64,000 bases of DNA from Paramacrobiotus metropolitanus (lineage: Eukaryota; Tardigrada; Eutardigrada; Parachela; Macrobiotidae): assembly GCF_019649055.1 (NCBI RefSeq), contig NW_026570393.1:1-64000 (forward strand), read 5' to 3'. Shown one piece after another: positions 23,799 to 35,882 of this stretch. The translations under genes were made by a program, and so were the position numbers. The notes below the pieces were generated by a model that saw only the letters and a program-made list of their open reading frames with translations, was not told the origin of the DNA and did not search any database. Within the stretch, counting starts at the first letter, position 1, and every line of letters begins with the position of its first letter.

Positions 23799-25296
23799 TT
23801 AATGGTGGTGCGATGAAGGGACGTGGGAAGAATTGGTTCCTTTGCTGTTGGGACTGCCCGTGTTATTTGTGTGCCCAGAGACGTATACAACGCTGACCTC
23901 GCCCTCCGGCGCCACCAAGGCTTTCAGAGCTTTACGGCAATCCCGGCTCATAATGAAAAACGTAATCTGCGAAAGGCCAACCGTTCACCAATTGAAATAA
24001 TCATGCTAGCGCCATGTACGCTTGTGTATTTAGCTGAAGAAATTAACTAAGAATTCAATAGAACAGGATTTGTTTCGGTGCATGGACAAATTAATACAGC
24101 ATTCGTTATTTGAAGTTTTGGCAAATGTTGGTCTGTTGTCATGACCCGCTTACCGGTGTCGACAATTGCCCAGCATGGAACGCCGTGCGGAACCACAGCC
24201 CCATCACCGGATTAGTAATGGGTCTTCCCTGGGCGATCATCAGGGTGACCGGGTACAAGAGGAAAGCCACGCTGTGAATCGTGGCGGTAACGCACAACAC
24301 TTTAGCCAGTAGGATACGCCGGTTCTGGCTGGACTGTTCGGCTGCGCTGGCCTGGCTGGTGCGGTTGCGACGCATCTTCAGGAGCAGGAGTTTACTGGTC
24401 AGCAGAACATAGATGCCGGCAGTGAAGCCTAAAGGAACGTAGATACCCACGGTCTGCGCCACGTCGAGAGCTTTATAGGGCAAGGTGCGGCACTGGCGTA
24501 AGGGAAAGATGGTTGGGACCGTGGCGGGACCTTCGGGGTTGATGAAGAAATATAGATGGACAGAAAAGCCGACTACCCACGCTATGAAAACCTATCAAAA
24601 AATTGGCTTAATCATAGTGCGCGTCAATTTTTTAAAAGATGAATACTAAAAAATTAATTTATAAATTAGTACTGAATACATGCAAAGGTCAACTTATGTA
24701 AGGTAAAGTCACAAATACAAATAAGAATTTGAATTTACGAGAGGCTTTTTTGTCTGTCACGCATTTGCTATAAAAAACTTTTGTCTTGCGAGTTATGTAG
24801 ATAAAGTAAGCTTTGCATTTACGAGCAGATAAATATTTACCTCTGTCAACTGGACAAATTTGGATGACCAGATCTCATACTGTCGCGGTCCGCGCGCATT
24901 AACAGCGATGAACCGGTTAACGGCCAGCGCCAACAATCCCCACATACTGGTGACATTGGCACATTTGTAGAAAAATGTTTGATAAAAGCAGAAGGTGTCG
25001 TTGAAAAATAAACTGTATCCGCCGTTCAGTTCTGCCACGAAGGCGCCGATCGTCGCTGCAGGTAGATGGAAACAGACTAAACTCATCTCTACGATCAGCT
25101 GACTGATAATCAGATACCGGGAACCGTGAAAGAGTTTGGGCTGCTTGAGTAAAATGGTTAAGAACAGAGAAAATAGCACCGCACCGGCGCTGCAAATTAA
25201 TATGGTGGCCACGAAAAAGACGTCGAACTCTGTGCGGTACAGCGCAAACATGGACCTTTTCGGCAGCAGAGTAGTGGAATTTTGCGTTTGATTCAT
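23799..25296 (-). CDS. Orphan 7TM receptor, family member 2
   Basis: Three exons on the minus strand: 25296-24841, 24591-24154 and 23966-23799, all phase 0, total 353 residues. The start ATG is followed by NQTQNST (N-glycosylation). It shares the family blocks: KLFHGSRYLI, LPAATIGA, FCFYQTF, FPLRQCR, NRRILLAK, GLWFRTAFHAGQLSTP, then ITFFIMSRDCRK in the last exon. TM3 ends AVNRFIAV. The tail is Ser/Asn/His-rich. Its first intron (after VQLTE, before TM4) is unique to this copy, while the intron before ITFF is common to all four genes. It faces member 1 tail to tail across 1.7 kb, which suggests local duplication with inversion. Ligand unknown. Confidence 0.85.
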
Positions 25297-27827
25297 TTTG
25301 AAATGCTAAACGCCGCAGCAGTTGTACAATATCACCGGTGACCTTTGCCTATGAATTGTGCGATAATAAAATATTATTATTAATTAACGGCAATATAAAG
25401 AAATTTCTTGAACGATTTATTCCTTCAGAGTACCGCTGTATGCATAATGCTTTCTCGAACGATTCTGTCGTTTATAACGCCATTATATACATAATTCATG
25501 AAACAGGTGCAGTCTTCAGGGAAAACAATGGACGCACATAAGAATGCACATCCGTTTCTGTAAAGTCATACCGACGATCAGAAAAGGATTAAATTTTGCG
25601 AGGAATTTTACAAGCATCTTGAAAGGGAGAATTAAAGCAGAGATTAAAATGTTTGTGAGAAATATGAATGTGAGCAGAGATTAAAATGCTTGTGAGAAAT
25701 ATACGTTGGTCTAGGCTCTCCAGTGGGACAGCATGGAGCTGTTCGTGTGGCCTTTATCCAACGAATTCGAAACACGTCTTTGAGGCAGTGAATCAGTGGA
25801 AAAATATTATATCGTCACATATTACATCATCACGGGCCTGTTGGGCGCTTTTGCGGTCTATTAATATACGGACAAATACGTTAAAAATTTAACTCAAGGA
25901 AATTAATCTCACTTTACATGCAAAAAATACAATAGTACGATAAGGTCTCGTCCAGTCTGTGATTCGCGAGGAATAAATTCTCTTTTTTTGGTCTATAATA
26001 CCTGACTACAGTTATGGCCATTGTCAGTTAAACTAGCTAGCTCCAAGAATAATTTTTACTGGTACGTATCTGACCTAGCCATGCAAAACACAAACAAAAC
26101 AAAACCAACACAACAAAACCAGCACAACAAAACAAAGCACAGCAAAACAAACACGTGCGCACGGTTAGCAAAGCACATGTGCACAGTACCTTGTGTAAGC
26201 TTTAATTGTCCATGTAGAAAACGTCTCGCGTACTATGTTTTACTGGCGCTAGAAGATACTGTTAGGCACATACGCAGAGTTGGACATCAGACGATGCCGG
26301 CTATCAATCGGTATGCATACGTCTTATTGGTTAACCGGGAAGAAATTCCTCTTGGGGAAGAAGCGCTCGCGATGTTCAAGTCTGGTGTCTGTGCATCGTA
26401 TATGGCCAGGGACAGATATTACGGCAAAAGCTGTGGTGTGCTTTCTTAGGACGATCCGTAGGAGGAACGCATAGACGAGGTTTGAATGTCATATGATGCA
26501 TTGTGCCGGGATTTTCGATTGCTTGGAAGAAATACGTGCCAATATAGTCTCCCTGGAGGATATTACAAAGAAATGATCGTAGAAAAAGGTGACTTTCACT
26601 GCTGGAATCCGATGATCGAGCTTTATTCTCATAAAAACGACAGTGTTTATAAAACATTATAAACAAAATTGTGTTTTCTTCAGGCTATACACAGCATGTG
26701 CTACAATGTGTTTATTTTATTATATTTGTAATGACAAATGTAATTTATTATTTTGTAAGGAACAAAAATTTGTAATCAACAAAGCTGCCATCCCTTAAAT
26801 AATCTGATAAAAAATATTATTGGTTTTTTTGTAAATTTATTAATACATCCTGGAAATTCCAAATCCGCTCCATCTATTTGTCCGCTCAGACACCATCAAG
26901 GTAAGCGATAACACCACATTTTAATATGCGCACCCTCCTTTGCAGTAATTACTTCACCATTACCGAGACAACTTTGTGTGAAGAAACGCGTAGCTTGTGT
27001 TAATGTTTAGAAAAAGTTACATTAATAGAAACTGCATGGATTTGTTGCGAGTCTGACCTTTTCACAGAGGCGCGCAAAGGATTTCTGCCCAATTCAAGTT
27101 TAGCTGACCGCTGCGGGCGTCCATTGTCTCTGCTAAATGTCAGCCTCCCATTCTACCGCACCGGACGATTGCCACTTGCACAGTTGACTGGACAGCATCA
27201 AAAGACGCTTTCCTACTGACCTTTCCGTTTGACGTATGTAAAAATGTGTCAATACGCTCTGACTTAGCGATGTGGTGAACCGTAATGTAGAAAATCAACA
27301 GTAATGATGTACATATGGCGTTTTAATACGGTACCCTGAAATCAACGGACGACAGACTAAGTCCCACGCGTTGAGATAACATGCAAGAAAAGTGGAACAA
27401 TTGACGGCCAGCAATCAAGGATGCGGCCTTACATCAGCGCCTGGGTGTTCGACGCTCGATGGGTTTAAGAAAAGTTAGCGTTTCCAACAATCCGGGTTAT
27501 GTCTGTTATTGTATGCGCTGTCTCAAGCGTGAAACTCGCGTCAAAGCCGTAATTCTACCGCCGACTATTAGGAGCGGCGAAGATGTTGCTCTGGTGTTAT
27601 ATTAAAACAGTCAGCGTTTGCCGATTACTTGCTCATTTAATCGAAACCGCTCACGATCAATATGTTGCATTTTACATCAACCAGAAGCAGTTGTTGGCAT
27701 CTTTTCTTAAAGTGTTTCTTGTTGGTTTTCATTGGTAGTACTTGAGATATTAATGTAATATTACTATTGGTTTTAATTAGGAAGCACATGTTTGAGCGTA
27801 CTGGGATGCGCGCATCGTATTGTGATA
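25297..27827. other. Intergenic with an A/C-rich low-complexity tract
   Basis: About 2.5 kb without a supported gene. An ACAAAAC/CAACACAAC-type tract lies at about 26087-26152. The frame 26021-26449 runs through this tract and I do not accept it as a gene. Confidence 0.5.
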
Positions 27828-28724
27828 ATGGAGGCACATCGAGTTATCTTCCTAACCGCACTGGTTTTCACTGTTGTGCTCAGTTGTATCCAATGGCGGG
27901 CGTGTACGGAAGCCACGTTTAACTGGTCACACCCGGAGTCGCATTTTATCTTCAGCGACCAGCTCGGTCCGTGGCGGAGACTGCGGCTCTATCAGGTGAG
28001 CATGGTGAGTGAGGATAATTTTTTTACTGAACACGATAACCTCGTAAGATGCACTTGAGAAAGTGTCACGTTATAGCGTTGAAAATCTTTTATTTACTAT
28101 TATTTTTGCGCTTGCATAAATGCAGTAAACAAGAGAATAAAATTTCCCACCATTTCTTAAAATTGTGGTAACACGCAGATATTGTAATGTTATAGCTTAT
28201 GGAATAGTAGCGTGGAGGAAGGGTTCTGCAGTCTTTTCGGCCTTTATTTTTGATAGATTACCGATTTTTAAAAATTCCTGTCTTAGAACATTTTACTTCT
28301 AATTTCTAATTTTACTTTTCTAAATCGTTCGTGGATTTGCTGCTCTTACCGCAAATTTTGGAGATATAATTTTACCTAAGTCAGGCAATATCTGTACAAT
28401 GTGGCAGTAAAACTGATAAGAATTGCACTTATAGTTTTTTTTGTTGTGCTTTAATGAAATAAATGGATATTGCAGTATAAACTTATGCGAGAAAAGCAGA
28501 ACCGCACCATCCAGAGCCAATTAGCCAAGTTGCCCGAGTACAACAAGTTTCAACGACAGAGGGTGCTCTATGGATTCGGCATCGGCAAGCGCTCCAGCCT
28601 ACAGTCCGCACACTTGACGCCAGCACAACGTTATCCTTTCCCAGCAAACGATCCTACGTTTTCCGCTCCAAAACGCACAGTAAATGCGAACTCTTGGATT
28701 CTTCGAATGGCGATGAACGTATAA
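27828..28724 (+). CDS. Neuropeptide precursor with one allatostatin-A-like amidated peptide
   Basis: Exon 1 27828-27995, intron 27996-28475 (CAG/GTGAGC...TTGCAG), exon 2 28476-28724, phase 0, 138 residues. The N-terminus is a strong signal peptide (MEAHRVIFLTALVFTVVLSC). Residues 86-95 read VLYGFGI-G-KR: a peptide followed by an amidation Gly and a dibasic cleavage site. The core YGFGI-amide fits the YxFG(L/I)-amide signature of allatostatin-A peptides. Upstream, KFQRQR offers basic processing sites. Only one such peptide is present, while most allatostatin-A precursors carry several. A different amidated peptide family is possible, and the peptide could extend further to the N-terminal side. 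It would act through a G-protein-coupled receptor. Confidence 0.6.
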
Positions 28725-30076
28725 TGGAGGAGAAAAGGCGGCCAAGACGAGCTCGAATTGTTTGGTTTACGTTTACAAGCGGCAGTGTATGCGTTAAGTA
28801 ATGTGGTGACCTTGTCTGCCTGAAACTGTGCGTACAGTGCTTGTTGTCAGTTTTCGCGTGGTATGGCAAATCTAATCGTTCTGTTACGTACGTACGACTG
28901 TCTATTGGCTTACGTTTTTGTAGGATCTGATCCAAACACTATGGAAATATTTTTTACAATATGTATACATGACATAACTGAGGCGTGCGTATCGAATTAA
29001 TTATGTACCGCCTATCGCAGCAGTAGCAAATAATTGTTTCGTAATCATAAAGCAGTAGCGCTAAGCCGCCAATCAATGCCAAATCAATAATTTACATACT
29101 TTCGACTATCCATTTCTTTCAAATTTTTATAAGCGCTGCCCAAAAAAACCAAAGTTGTACTTGCGGAGAGGAGATCAGTGAAAGTTGATTCACGACATTT
29201 TCATTGCGCATTTCAAATCGACGTATAAACCACTTTATTCTGCGACCTTTTTGCCAAAACAGAAACTTAGAGCTCTACATAACACGAATTAAACCGATGC
29301 TCTTAAAGTATTTCAAATCGAAATTGTTATTCAGCGCTTCAGAGGAGCGGATCACTGTTCAGGTTGGAAAAGGGTGCAAGATCACGAAATCTCATATGGC
29401 TATGATCACCGGAATTTATAAACACCAGATCACTGTGCGGCCAGATAGATTGAAATCACTTCCCATTTGCTTTTAACTATACCCTTACTCAAAATTAAAT
29501 CTTAAAATTAGATTTTAAGTTGTCCCCTTTTTGGTTTGTGAAGTGTGCAGTCGTCAAGCAACGACAGAGGAGCCATTTAGACGACCGAAAAAGGAATAAT
29601 ACGAGTACAGTACTTGATCATCATCGGATTCTAGGAATATTAGGCACTTGTACCTCGTACTGTGTGACGTCGTATTGTACATGTACTCTGTATATTAATT
29701 GTACTGAAGGAAACTTGCCACTTAATGCAACAAGACGTTGAACAGCTGCTACAAAATACGCTCACTAGAGTCAAGTTTTGACTCAAAATGTAATTAGATA
29801 CTGTACTTAGTAACTTACGGTGTTAATGAAAATTAATTTATTTTGAGTTTATAAAGAAATCAGTCTGTTATTTAATCACGGCATTTTCACGCGATATGGC
29901 GCAGAAGTTAGCAGTATCAGTTGATCATTGATGATAGCGTCAAACTGCTGGGTTAAATAACTTAAATGCGATTTTTCCCGTATTTAGCAAAACACGGATT
30001 TTAAAGAAAGGGAACGAGAGAATCTGCAGGTTAATGCATAATAATCTACATGCAAATACCCGTAATATGCTGGTGA
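28725..30076. other. Intergenic, nothing supported
   Basis: AT-rich spacer. The small frame 29204-29476 has no recognisable features. Confidence 0.5.
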
Positions 30077-31018
30077 ATGGAGTCCAGCAGCGTGTTCCTT
30101 TTGATTGCATGCGTTGTCGTCAACCAATATCGCGTGCAGTGCATCCAGTGCGTCGTGGGCCATCAGGAATGCGACTGTGGCTTTGATTGTGGCGCAGTAA
30201 AGACGGACAGTGATGTGGACAACTTCTACACCCTCCTGAAAGCCAAACAGTGCAAGGAAGCCAGACCGTTCGTGAACATGTTCGGGTACAAAGTGGTGCA
30301 GTGCCCGCGGGCCGACGACCTCTGCTACCATTTTTTGGATGTGATGACGACCAATTATACAGCAAATCCCATTTCCTTGATGAGCATCGGGATGTGTTTC
30401 ACCCGCGGAGAAGGAGCCGAGCAGTACCTCTACCGTGCCGTCGATGTACCCAATGACCCCTCGTGGAATGCTGAACGTATCCTCGCCATCCGCCTGAACT
30501 TAAAAGGCATTGTGTTTCCCTCCAAGGGCTTCCTCTGCGGCAATATAGGCTGGGCCCAGCGTACATTTAAGGGCGTACCGATCCCCGGAGTCGGTGATTA
30601 CATGGTCAACTGTCTGTGCAATAAGGATCTGTGCAATACAGGGCTGGTGGCGATGGGCGCGGCCGCCCCACCTCCACCCGACACGCCGGTCAACGAGCAT
30701 AAGCAGATTGAGGAATTAGGGCGGGATCGGAATCGAACGAAAGTGGAAGTTACTGACGTGGATCCGGGTGGTGGTGGAGACGGTGGAGGGGGGATCAGTG
30801 GGGGGAACAGTACGGGAAATATCGTGAATTCCTCTTTTATAGAGGATCTTCACAGCCGATGCGGTCTTAATCCCGATGATGAGGACTGCCGGAATGTAAA
30901 GCCGGGCGGGCGTGGTGGTGCGCCTGTTGGGCTGTTGTGTGCTCCCGTCAGTCCTTTGCTCTGTCTGATGATACTTTGTTATTTCTGGTTAAAATGTTTT
31001 TATGTCTGCAGGATCTAA
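30077..31018 (+). CDS. Cysteine-rich three-finger-like surface protein, probably GPI-anchored
   Basis: Single exon, ATG at 30077, 313 residues. A signal peptide (MESSSVFLLIACVVVNQYRVQC region) is followed by CIQCVVGHQECDCGFDCG and more spaced cysteines. The domain closes with MVNCLCNKDLCNTG, the C-x-C-N...LCN ending of Ly6-type three-finger domains. It is larger than a usual single domain (about 180 residues), with a long insert. A Pro/Gly-rich acidic linker (about 205-255) follows, then a second short cysteine segment. A hydrophobic C-terminus (PVGLLCAPVSPLLCLMILCYF) suggests a GPI signal or membrane anchor. The stop codon overlaps the AATAAA signal. Binding partner unknown. Confidence 0.6.
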   Translation: MESSSVFLLIACVVVNQYRVQCIQCVVGHQECDCGFDCGAVKTDSDVDNFYTLLKAKQCKEARPFVNMFGYKVVQCPRADDLCYHFLDVMTTNYTANPISLMSIGMCFTRGEGAEQYLYRAVDVPNDPSWNAERILAIRLNLKGIVFPSKGFLCGNIGWAQRTFKGVPIPGVGDYMVNCLCNKDLCNTGLVAMGAAAPPPPDTPVNEHKQIEELGRDRNRTKVEVTDVDPGGGGDGGGGISGGNSTGNIVNSSFIEDLHSRCGLNPDDEDCRNVKPGGRGGAPVGLLCAPVSPLLCLMILCYFWLKCFYVCRI

Positions 31019-31022
31019 TAAA
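31017..31022 (+). terminator. Polyadenylation signal overlapping a stop codon
   Basis: TAATAAA: the stop TAA occupies 31016-31018 and AATAAA 31017-31022, so the 3' UTR would be very short. Confidence 0.6.
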
Positions 31023-31142
31023 ATTAATTACATATATTACTGTTAGCGCAAGGTATGTGTTGGTAAAGCGTGCTGAAAAAAGTATCTGGTATCCGCAACA
31101 GTAATAACGGCAACAATACTAATGGCGCGTTAGTCGCGCACT

Positions 31143-31472
31143 ATGATTATTTTGCCTTTGGAAAATGGCGCTTATTTAGCCCGCTTAGAAGTGCACTGCA
31201 ATAAGACAAAAAGGACACTGATACCTGTTCGCCAAGGCAGACCGCTTGTTTGGGATGTAACAAGCTGGTGTACTGTTGCAGATTCCCACGTCGCCGCAAG
31301 CTCCAAGAAATCCGGAAGTGTGTCCCAACTGGCAGAAAATTCCAAGCGCCGGACGTATTCTTTTTTGGAATACGGTTACCTCTTTTATCCCCTGGTTATT
31401 GAGACACTGGTAGTTTTTGGCCCTGCCTTCAGTGAAATGCTGCTTTTATGGGCCGCGAGATTCGGGACATAA
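31143..31472 (+). pseudogene. Transposable-element protein fragment
   Basis: A 109-codon frame. The segment RQGRPLVWDVTSWCTVADSH, then a short spacer, then KRRTYSFLEYGYLFYPLVIE and TLVVFGP resembles the C-terminal block found after reverse transcriptase in many metazoan retroelement relics (V(W/V)DVT...K...Y..L...Y.F.P.A.ET.G..GP). No transcriptase core is present, so it is a fragment without function of its own. The assignment is by remembered pattern and needs a search. Confidence 0.5.
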
Positions 31473-31825
31473 CGGGCGAAGCGCGTTCTACTGCTTTTCT
31501 CAAGCAGCGCTTTAGTTTAGCTGTTGTTAAAGGAAATGCTACAGCTGTTTTGAGTACCTTGCCTTTTAATCCGAGAGAGGATAAGGATTTTGGTTGTTTT
31601 TTAATGTTTAATTTTTAACTGAATTATTGCTATTTGGGTGGCTATTGCCAATAAATTAAAAAGACAAAAAGGACAGACGAATACGTAAGAGATTCAAGAC
31701 GAAATATAAAGCTCGTTGCTTATATTTCCCCGTAGTGGTTTGCCGAAACGGTTCTGATTAGATAACTTTCAGATCCGGTCCATCCGGGTACAGTCATCGG
31801 CTAGGTAAAGCATGACTCAGCTCGG
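31473..31825. other. Intergenic, nothing supported
   Basis: Spacer before the TATA box at 31826; no supported gene. Confidence 0.5.
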
Positions 31826-31833
31826 TATATAAA
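31826..31833 (+). promoter_or_regulatory. TATA box, candidate promoter of the H3-like gene
   Basis: TATATAAA in a GC-richer context. The next coding exon (32271) is directly preceded by a splice-acceptor-like TTCTCTTAG, so a non-coding first exon starting near 31856 and an intron ending at 32270 would connect the two. The link is inference. Confidence 0.4.
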
Positions 31834-32270
31834 TTCGCTGTAGAGCGTGTCCACCAAGTACCACTCGGAAAAGTATATTGTGCAGATAACCTTTATTAGA
31901 AGCTTCCTTCGTTGTCAGTTTAATCGCTCGTACATCAGTATTCCGTTCATCGGGCTTTGGTTGATTAAACTTGCTTTTACAGTAATACTAATAATTTTAT
32001 TGGTCAAATCAAAATGCAATACACAAATTATTAGAAAAGACAGTAATACTAATTGTGCAACATCCTTAACTACTGTACGCGCAGGTACGGGTCTTCTCGC
32101 TGCAGATTACAGGATAAAATGTATGTAGTTAGCAGATTCCGCGATTTTGTTTGTATTATTGAAAATGTCAGGTGTACAGTATCATCGATCTCGGTCTCTC
32201 GCGTGCGATCATTAAAAAAATCGGATTAAATGAAAGTTCATCAGTTAATCAATTTTCGTTGTTCTCTTAG

Positions 32271-32788
32271 ATGGACCCGTCCGAATCCGATAGGAAGTCT
32301 GATTCGGCTTCCACAAATCAGACAGAACCTGACGCGGACTCGCTTGCGAACCAGGAATTCTTAAAAGAAGATGAATCTCATAACCGGTATGTGAAATAAA
32401 ATGTTTGGTATTTGGACGCTAAAATTTTTGTTAGCATTGCGGTAACTTTATCGCATTGGCATTCGATTGCATCCGTTAGTCCTCCGAGATGAAAGACAAA
32501 GCCAGGCATAAGTTAATTTTGTGCTTACATTTTAGCGCTACGAGTGCGACAATTCCTGCTGACGTTAACGCAAGTGGCGATCAGCAGGCCGCTTGTGAGG
32601 AGAACGGATTGCCCATGGATGTGAGCCCGCCCACACCGATCATTCCTCGAGAGCCCTTCCAGAGTTTGGCCCGTAATATCATACGGGCCTTCAATGTAGA
32701 TCTCGATTGCGAAGCAGGCGCCATGGAGGCCCTGCAAGGAGCTGCTGAAGGGTTCATAATTTCTCTTTTTGATCCCGCACGGGAATAG
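32271..32788 (+). CDS. Histone-H3-like protein with truncated histone fold and acidic tail
   Basis: Exon 1 32271-32386, intron 32387-32535 (GTATGT...TTTTAG), exon 2 32536-32788; phase 2 is kept, giving 122 residues. Residues 78-118 align by eye without gaps to canonical H3 helix 1, loop 1 and most of helix 2: EPFQSLARNIIRAFNVDLDC matches (L)PFQRLVREIAQDFKTDLRF, and GAMEALQGAAEGFIISLFD matches [20 protein letters not shown]. Loop 1 has the H3 length, not the longer CENP-A form. The protein ends four residues later (PARE, stop), so the end of helix 2, loop 2 and helix 3 are missing. The 77-residue N-terminus is acidic and Ser/Asp/Glu-rich, unlike the basic H3 tail. No donor is visible before the stop. 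It is either a decayed H3 variant or a repurposed partial fold. Expected nuclear. Confidence 0.6.
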
Positions 32789-34256
32789 CCGTTGTTCTGA
32801 CCACTACGAAGCTGTCTTTCGAAAATTTTCGGTTTTAACATTTGCGTGAGCACTAATATGTATCTTGAAGTTTAAGATCAACATTTTTTTTGCTGCACCA
32901 CAAACTTTAAAAGGAAAAAAATTAAATTTTAAGATTATTCGTAGCGTATAAATGGGGGCACCTACATGTATACATAATTTTTGGAGATAAATGCACGCAT
33001 GCGACTGTTTTTACAAAGAACCAGATTCACAGAGTGACAGAGTCTAGCATTTATTAACAAATTATGACGAGAATCATAAATTTCTAACAGTTAGCTGTGA
33101 AAGATTAGACAAAAAATACCAAATTCGGTGGAAAACACTTCGCGTTTCTATTCGCGTATTTATAACTTCATTCTAAAGTTCACGAAGGCCGGTCCAAAAA
33201 GCAGTAACCGGTACACCGGTTTATAATAAGGCTTCTGTGAAGCTCCATAACCAGATTCGTACTCACAATCCGTTTTCACAGTGCTGCAAATGTGAAAAAG
33301 GTCAAGCTACAAAACCTAAACAAATTTTGTTGGTAGGCACGTACTTCCTCGGTACGATTGATTGGGTTTGTAAATTACGAATGTGGTGCTGGAGAAATGT
33401 TTAACTATCGTTCGTTATAGATTCAGTTAAGTCATTTCGGGACTAATAAAAGTTTTTGAAAATTCTAACAAATTTGTATATTTGTGCTCCCGAAAGTCAA
33501 GGTATCTGGACCGGAGCAATGACACATCAATATTCACCGGGAAATTCATTACAAGCCTCAAAGCACATTACGTTGCTGTTTCGTATTAGTGTCAGAGTAT
33601 GTTATCGCAGGGCCATACTGCACAACGTTCAAAACACCGCGCCTCGGAGTTCCAGTGAACGCCGCCGGTTAACCACACATCCTCCGTTTACCGGTAATCA
33701 CATATACGAGTACTGTGTGCATTCGCTGATTTGTTCACGCATTGTTTCTGGGAAGCCAGCCCCTGTTCGCTGGCAATCTGCACGCACACTGCGGCGCACA
33801 CGCTCAATGGGAGCATTAGTGCGGCTGGCCGGCTTCTTCCCCGCCGCTTATGTCACCGGCATGTCAAGATAATGTTTACACTCGGCCGTCGCCAGCGGGG
33901 CGTGCAGTATGCGCCGTATAATCCCCCTGGTGGATGGATCCGTTTAATACGGCTGATTGGATTAACTTTTTCTTGCCGAGCCTTAATTGACGCCAGTTAC
34001 CGGCATTGTATACTGCTAACCCGGCGTCGCCTCCGCGATAGCCTTGCAAGTCTTCCATAAAAAGTATTAAATGCCCACCGTCGTCTCCGTTCTGCCAAAA
34101 TCACTTAACATCGTTAACTACCAATTGCTCATCCACACTATTTAACTGCCAGATTTGGTCATCTCTCGTGAAAGTCGTCTGTGAAAGATTATGCAACAGT
34201 CATAATTTTGTAACCGTTTTTTACCTTTGTTTGACTGGAAAATTCCCCGAGCAAAA
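32789..34256. other. Intergenic, nothing supported
   Basis: No supported gene; the end of this interval is the 5' flank of the third receptor gene. Confidence 0.5.
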
Positions 34257-35882
34257 ATGGTGCTGAATTTCAGCGAAGTGGTCAATGCGACCTTTACCAC
34301 TGCGACCAACGCAACTGTGTTAAGGAAATCCTTATTCGCTGCCTTTCGTTTGGAATATTACGCTTTCCTCGCTGTAACACTAATTATTTGCACAATTGGA
34401 TTTTTCCTCTTCCTGATATTTCTCCTTATTCTTCTCCGGCAACCTAACCTTTTTCACGGCTCTCGCTACCTTATTATCAACCAGACCTTGACCGAGATGC
34501 AGCTGATCGGCTTCCATCTGCCAGCTGCCACAATTGGTGCTTACGTTGCCGAGACCAACGGCTACTCGGTGTTTTTCACCGAAGCGTTCTGTCTGCACCA
34601 GACTTTCGTCTATCTCGTCACCGTGGTCGTCTCCATGTGGGGACTATTCGGACTGGCGCTGAACCGGTTCCTTGCCGTCAACAGCACCGTTCCCCAGCAG
34701 TACGAGCGGTGGACATCCAAACAGTTCCAGCTCATCCAAATCGCTGCAATCTGGTTAATCGCATTTTTATGCCATATTTACGTATACACCCAACCTAATT
34801 CGGTAACCGCCACAGTCTTCCCATTGCGACAATGCCGTTCGCTGCCGAGTGTACAGTTTACGTTCAAGCAGATCTTTGGAACATACCTCCCGCTGGCTCT
34901 TACCGGAGCACTGTACTTGTCCATTTCCTTTAAACTGTTGAAAGACCGCTTACGAAAGCATCGACAGCGGGTGGCGGATGCCGGTCCGGCGCATGAGGGG
35001 AACGTCGGACGCCAGCGTATCCTGTTGGCCAAGATACTCTTCATTAACGCCACGGTGCATACGGCTGCCTTCGTCCTGTATCCGGCTATCCAGGCCATCG
35101 TTGGAGTAAACCGGGCCAGTGCGGATCCCCTGCTGCCCCTGTGGTTCCGTACGGTCTTTCATGCCGGTCAGCTGGCGACGCCGGTAGGTGGTATTTGTGT
35201 ATTGCTGAAAATAGCATCGATAGCGTAAAATTCTACGGATAGCGTAAAATTAGAGGCCAATTATTTACTCTCTTTATAAGGCGTATGTGGTTCTTTTTTA
35301 GCGTGCACATTCACACATAGAATGTGTACTCGTTGTCATTCATTGTTAGCCGCTAAACTACCGGGTAAAACTTGTAAAGGGCGAAAAAGGTTCTTGTCTG
35401 CCGAGCTTTTCTAAAACAGACACCTCCGAATTTGGAGTACATACAATACTGAGGATTAGTGTTCTGGCAGACAGGTAAATATACTGACGATTAGTGTTTT
35501 GGTGCAGTAGTAAAATTGCCACAGAATGTCCGGCAAAAAAGCAGTTCATAGATTACTTCGTTCGATTGTAAAGTTCTTTCTTTTCTTTTGTGGTAATCTC
35601 CAAATCTGGAATGTTTTTCTTCGCTCTTATGGATCAGAAGAAAGAGAAAGCTAATTTGTTGTTACTTGATTCGACCGACGTTCTTTTGTGTAGGTGACCT
35701 TCTTCATTCTCAGCCGAGACTGTCGCAAAGAAGTCATGCGTCTCTTTAAAAACCAACCCGTCGACCACAGTGGAGCATACGTGTCCGGTCACTCCAATTC
35801 GCATCAGACCTCCAAACGGACAGCGACAACGTCGGTTGCACGCAGCTATGTGGTGAATCATGCTCACGATCCGGTGGCATAA
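34257..35882 (+). CDS. Orphan 7TM receptor, family member 3
   Basis: Exon 1 34257-35183 and exon 2 35694-35882, phase 0, 371 residues. ATG at 34257 is preferred over the upstream non-ATG open codons. The N-terminus has NFS, NAT and further N-glycosylation sites. Family blocks: NLFHGSRYLI, LPAATIGA, FCLHQTF, ALNRFLAV at the end of TM3, FPLRQCR, QRILLAK, LWFRTVFHAGQLATP, then VTFFILSRDCRKEVMRLF. Only the last intron is present; the introns special to members 1 and 2 are absent. AATAAA lies at 35964-35969. It is closest to member 4 by eye. Rhodopsin-like orphan, plasma membrane; ligand unknown. Confidence 0.85.

Noticed and set aside
26021-26449. 142-codon plus-strand frame
   Set aside because: Runs through an A/C low-complexity tract and has no recognisable domain or splice context.
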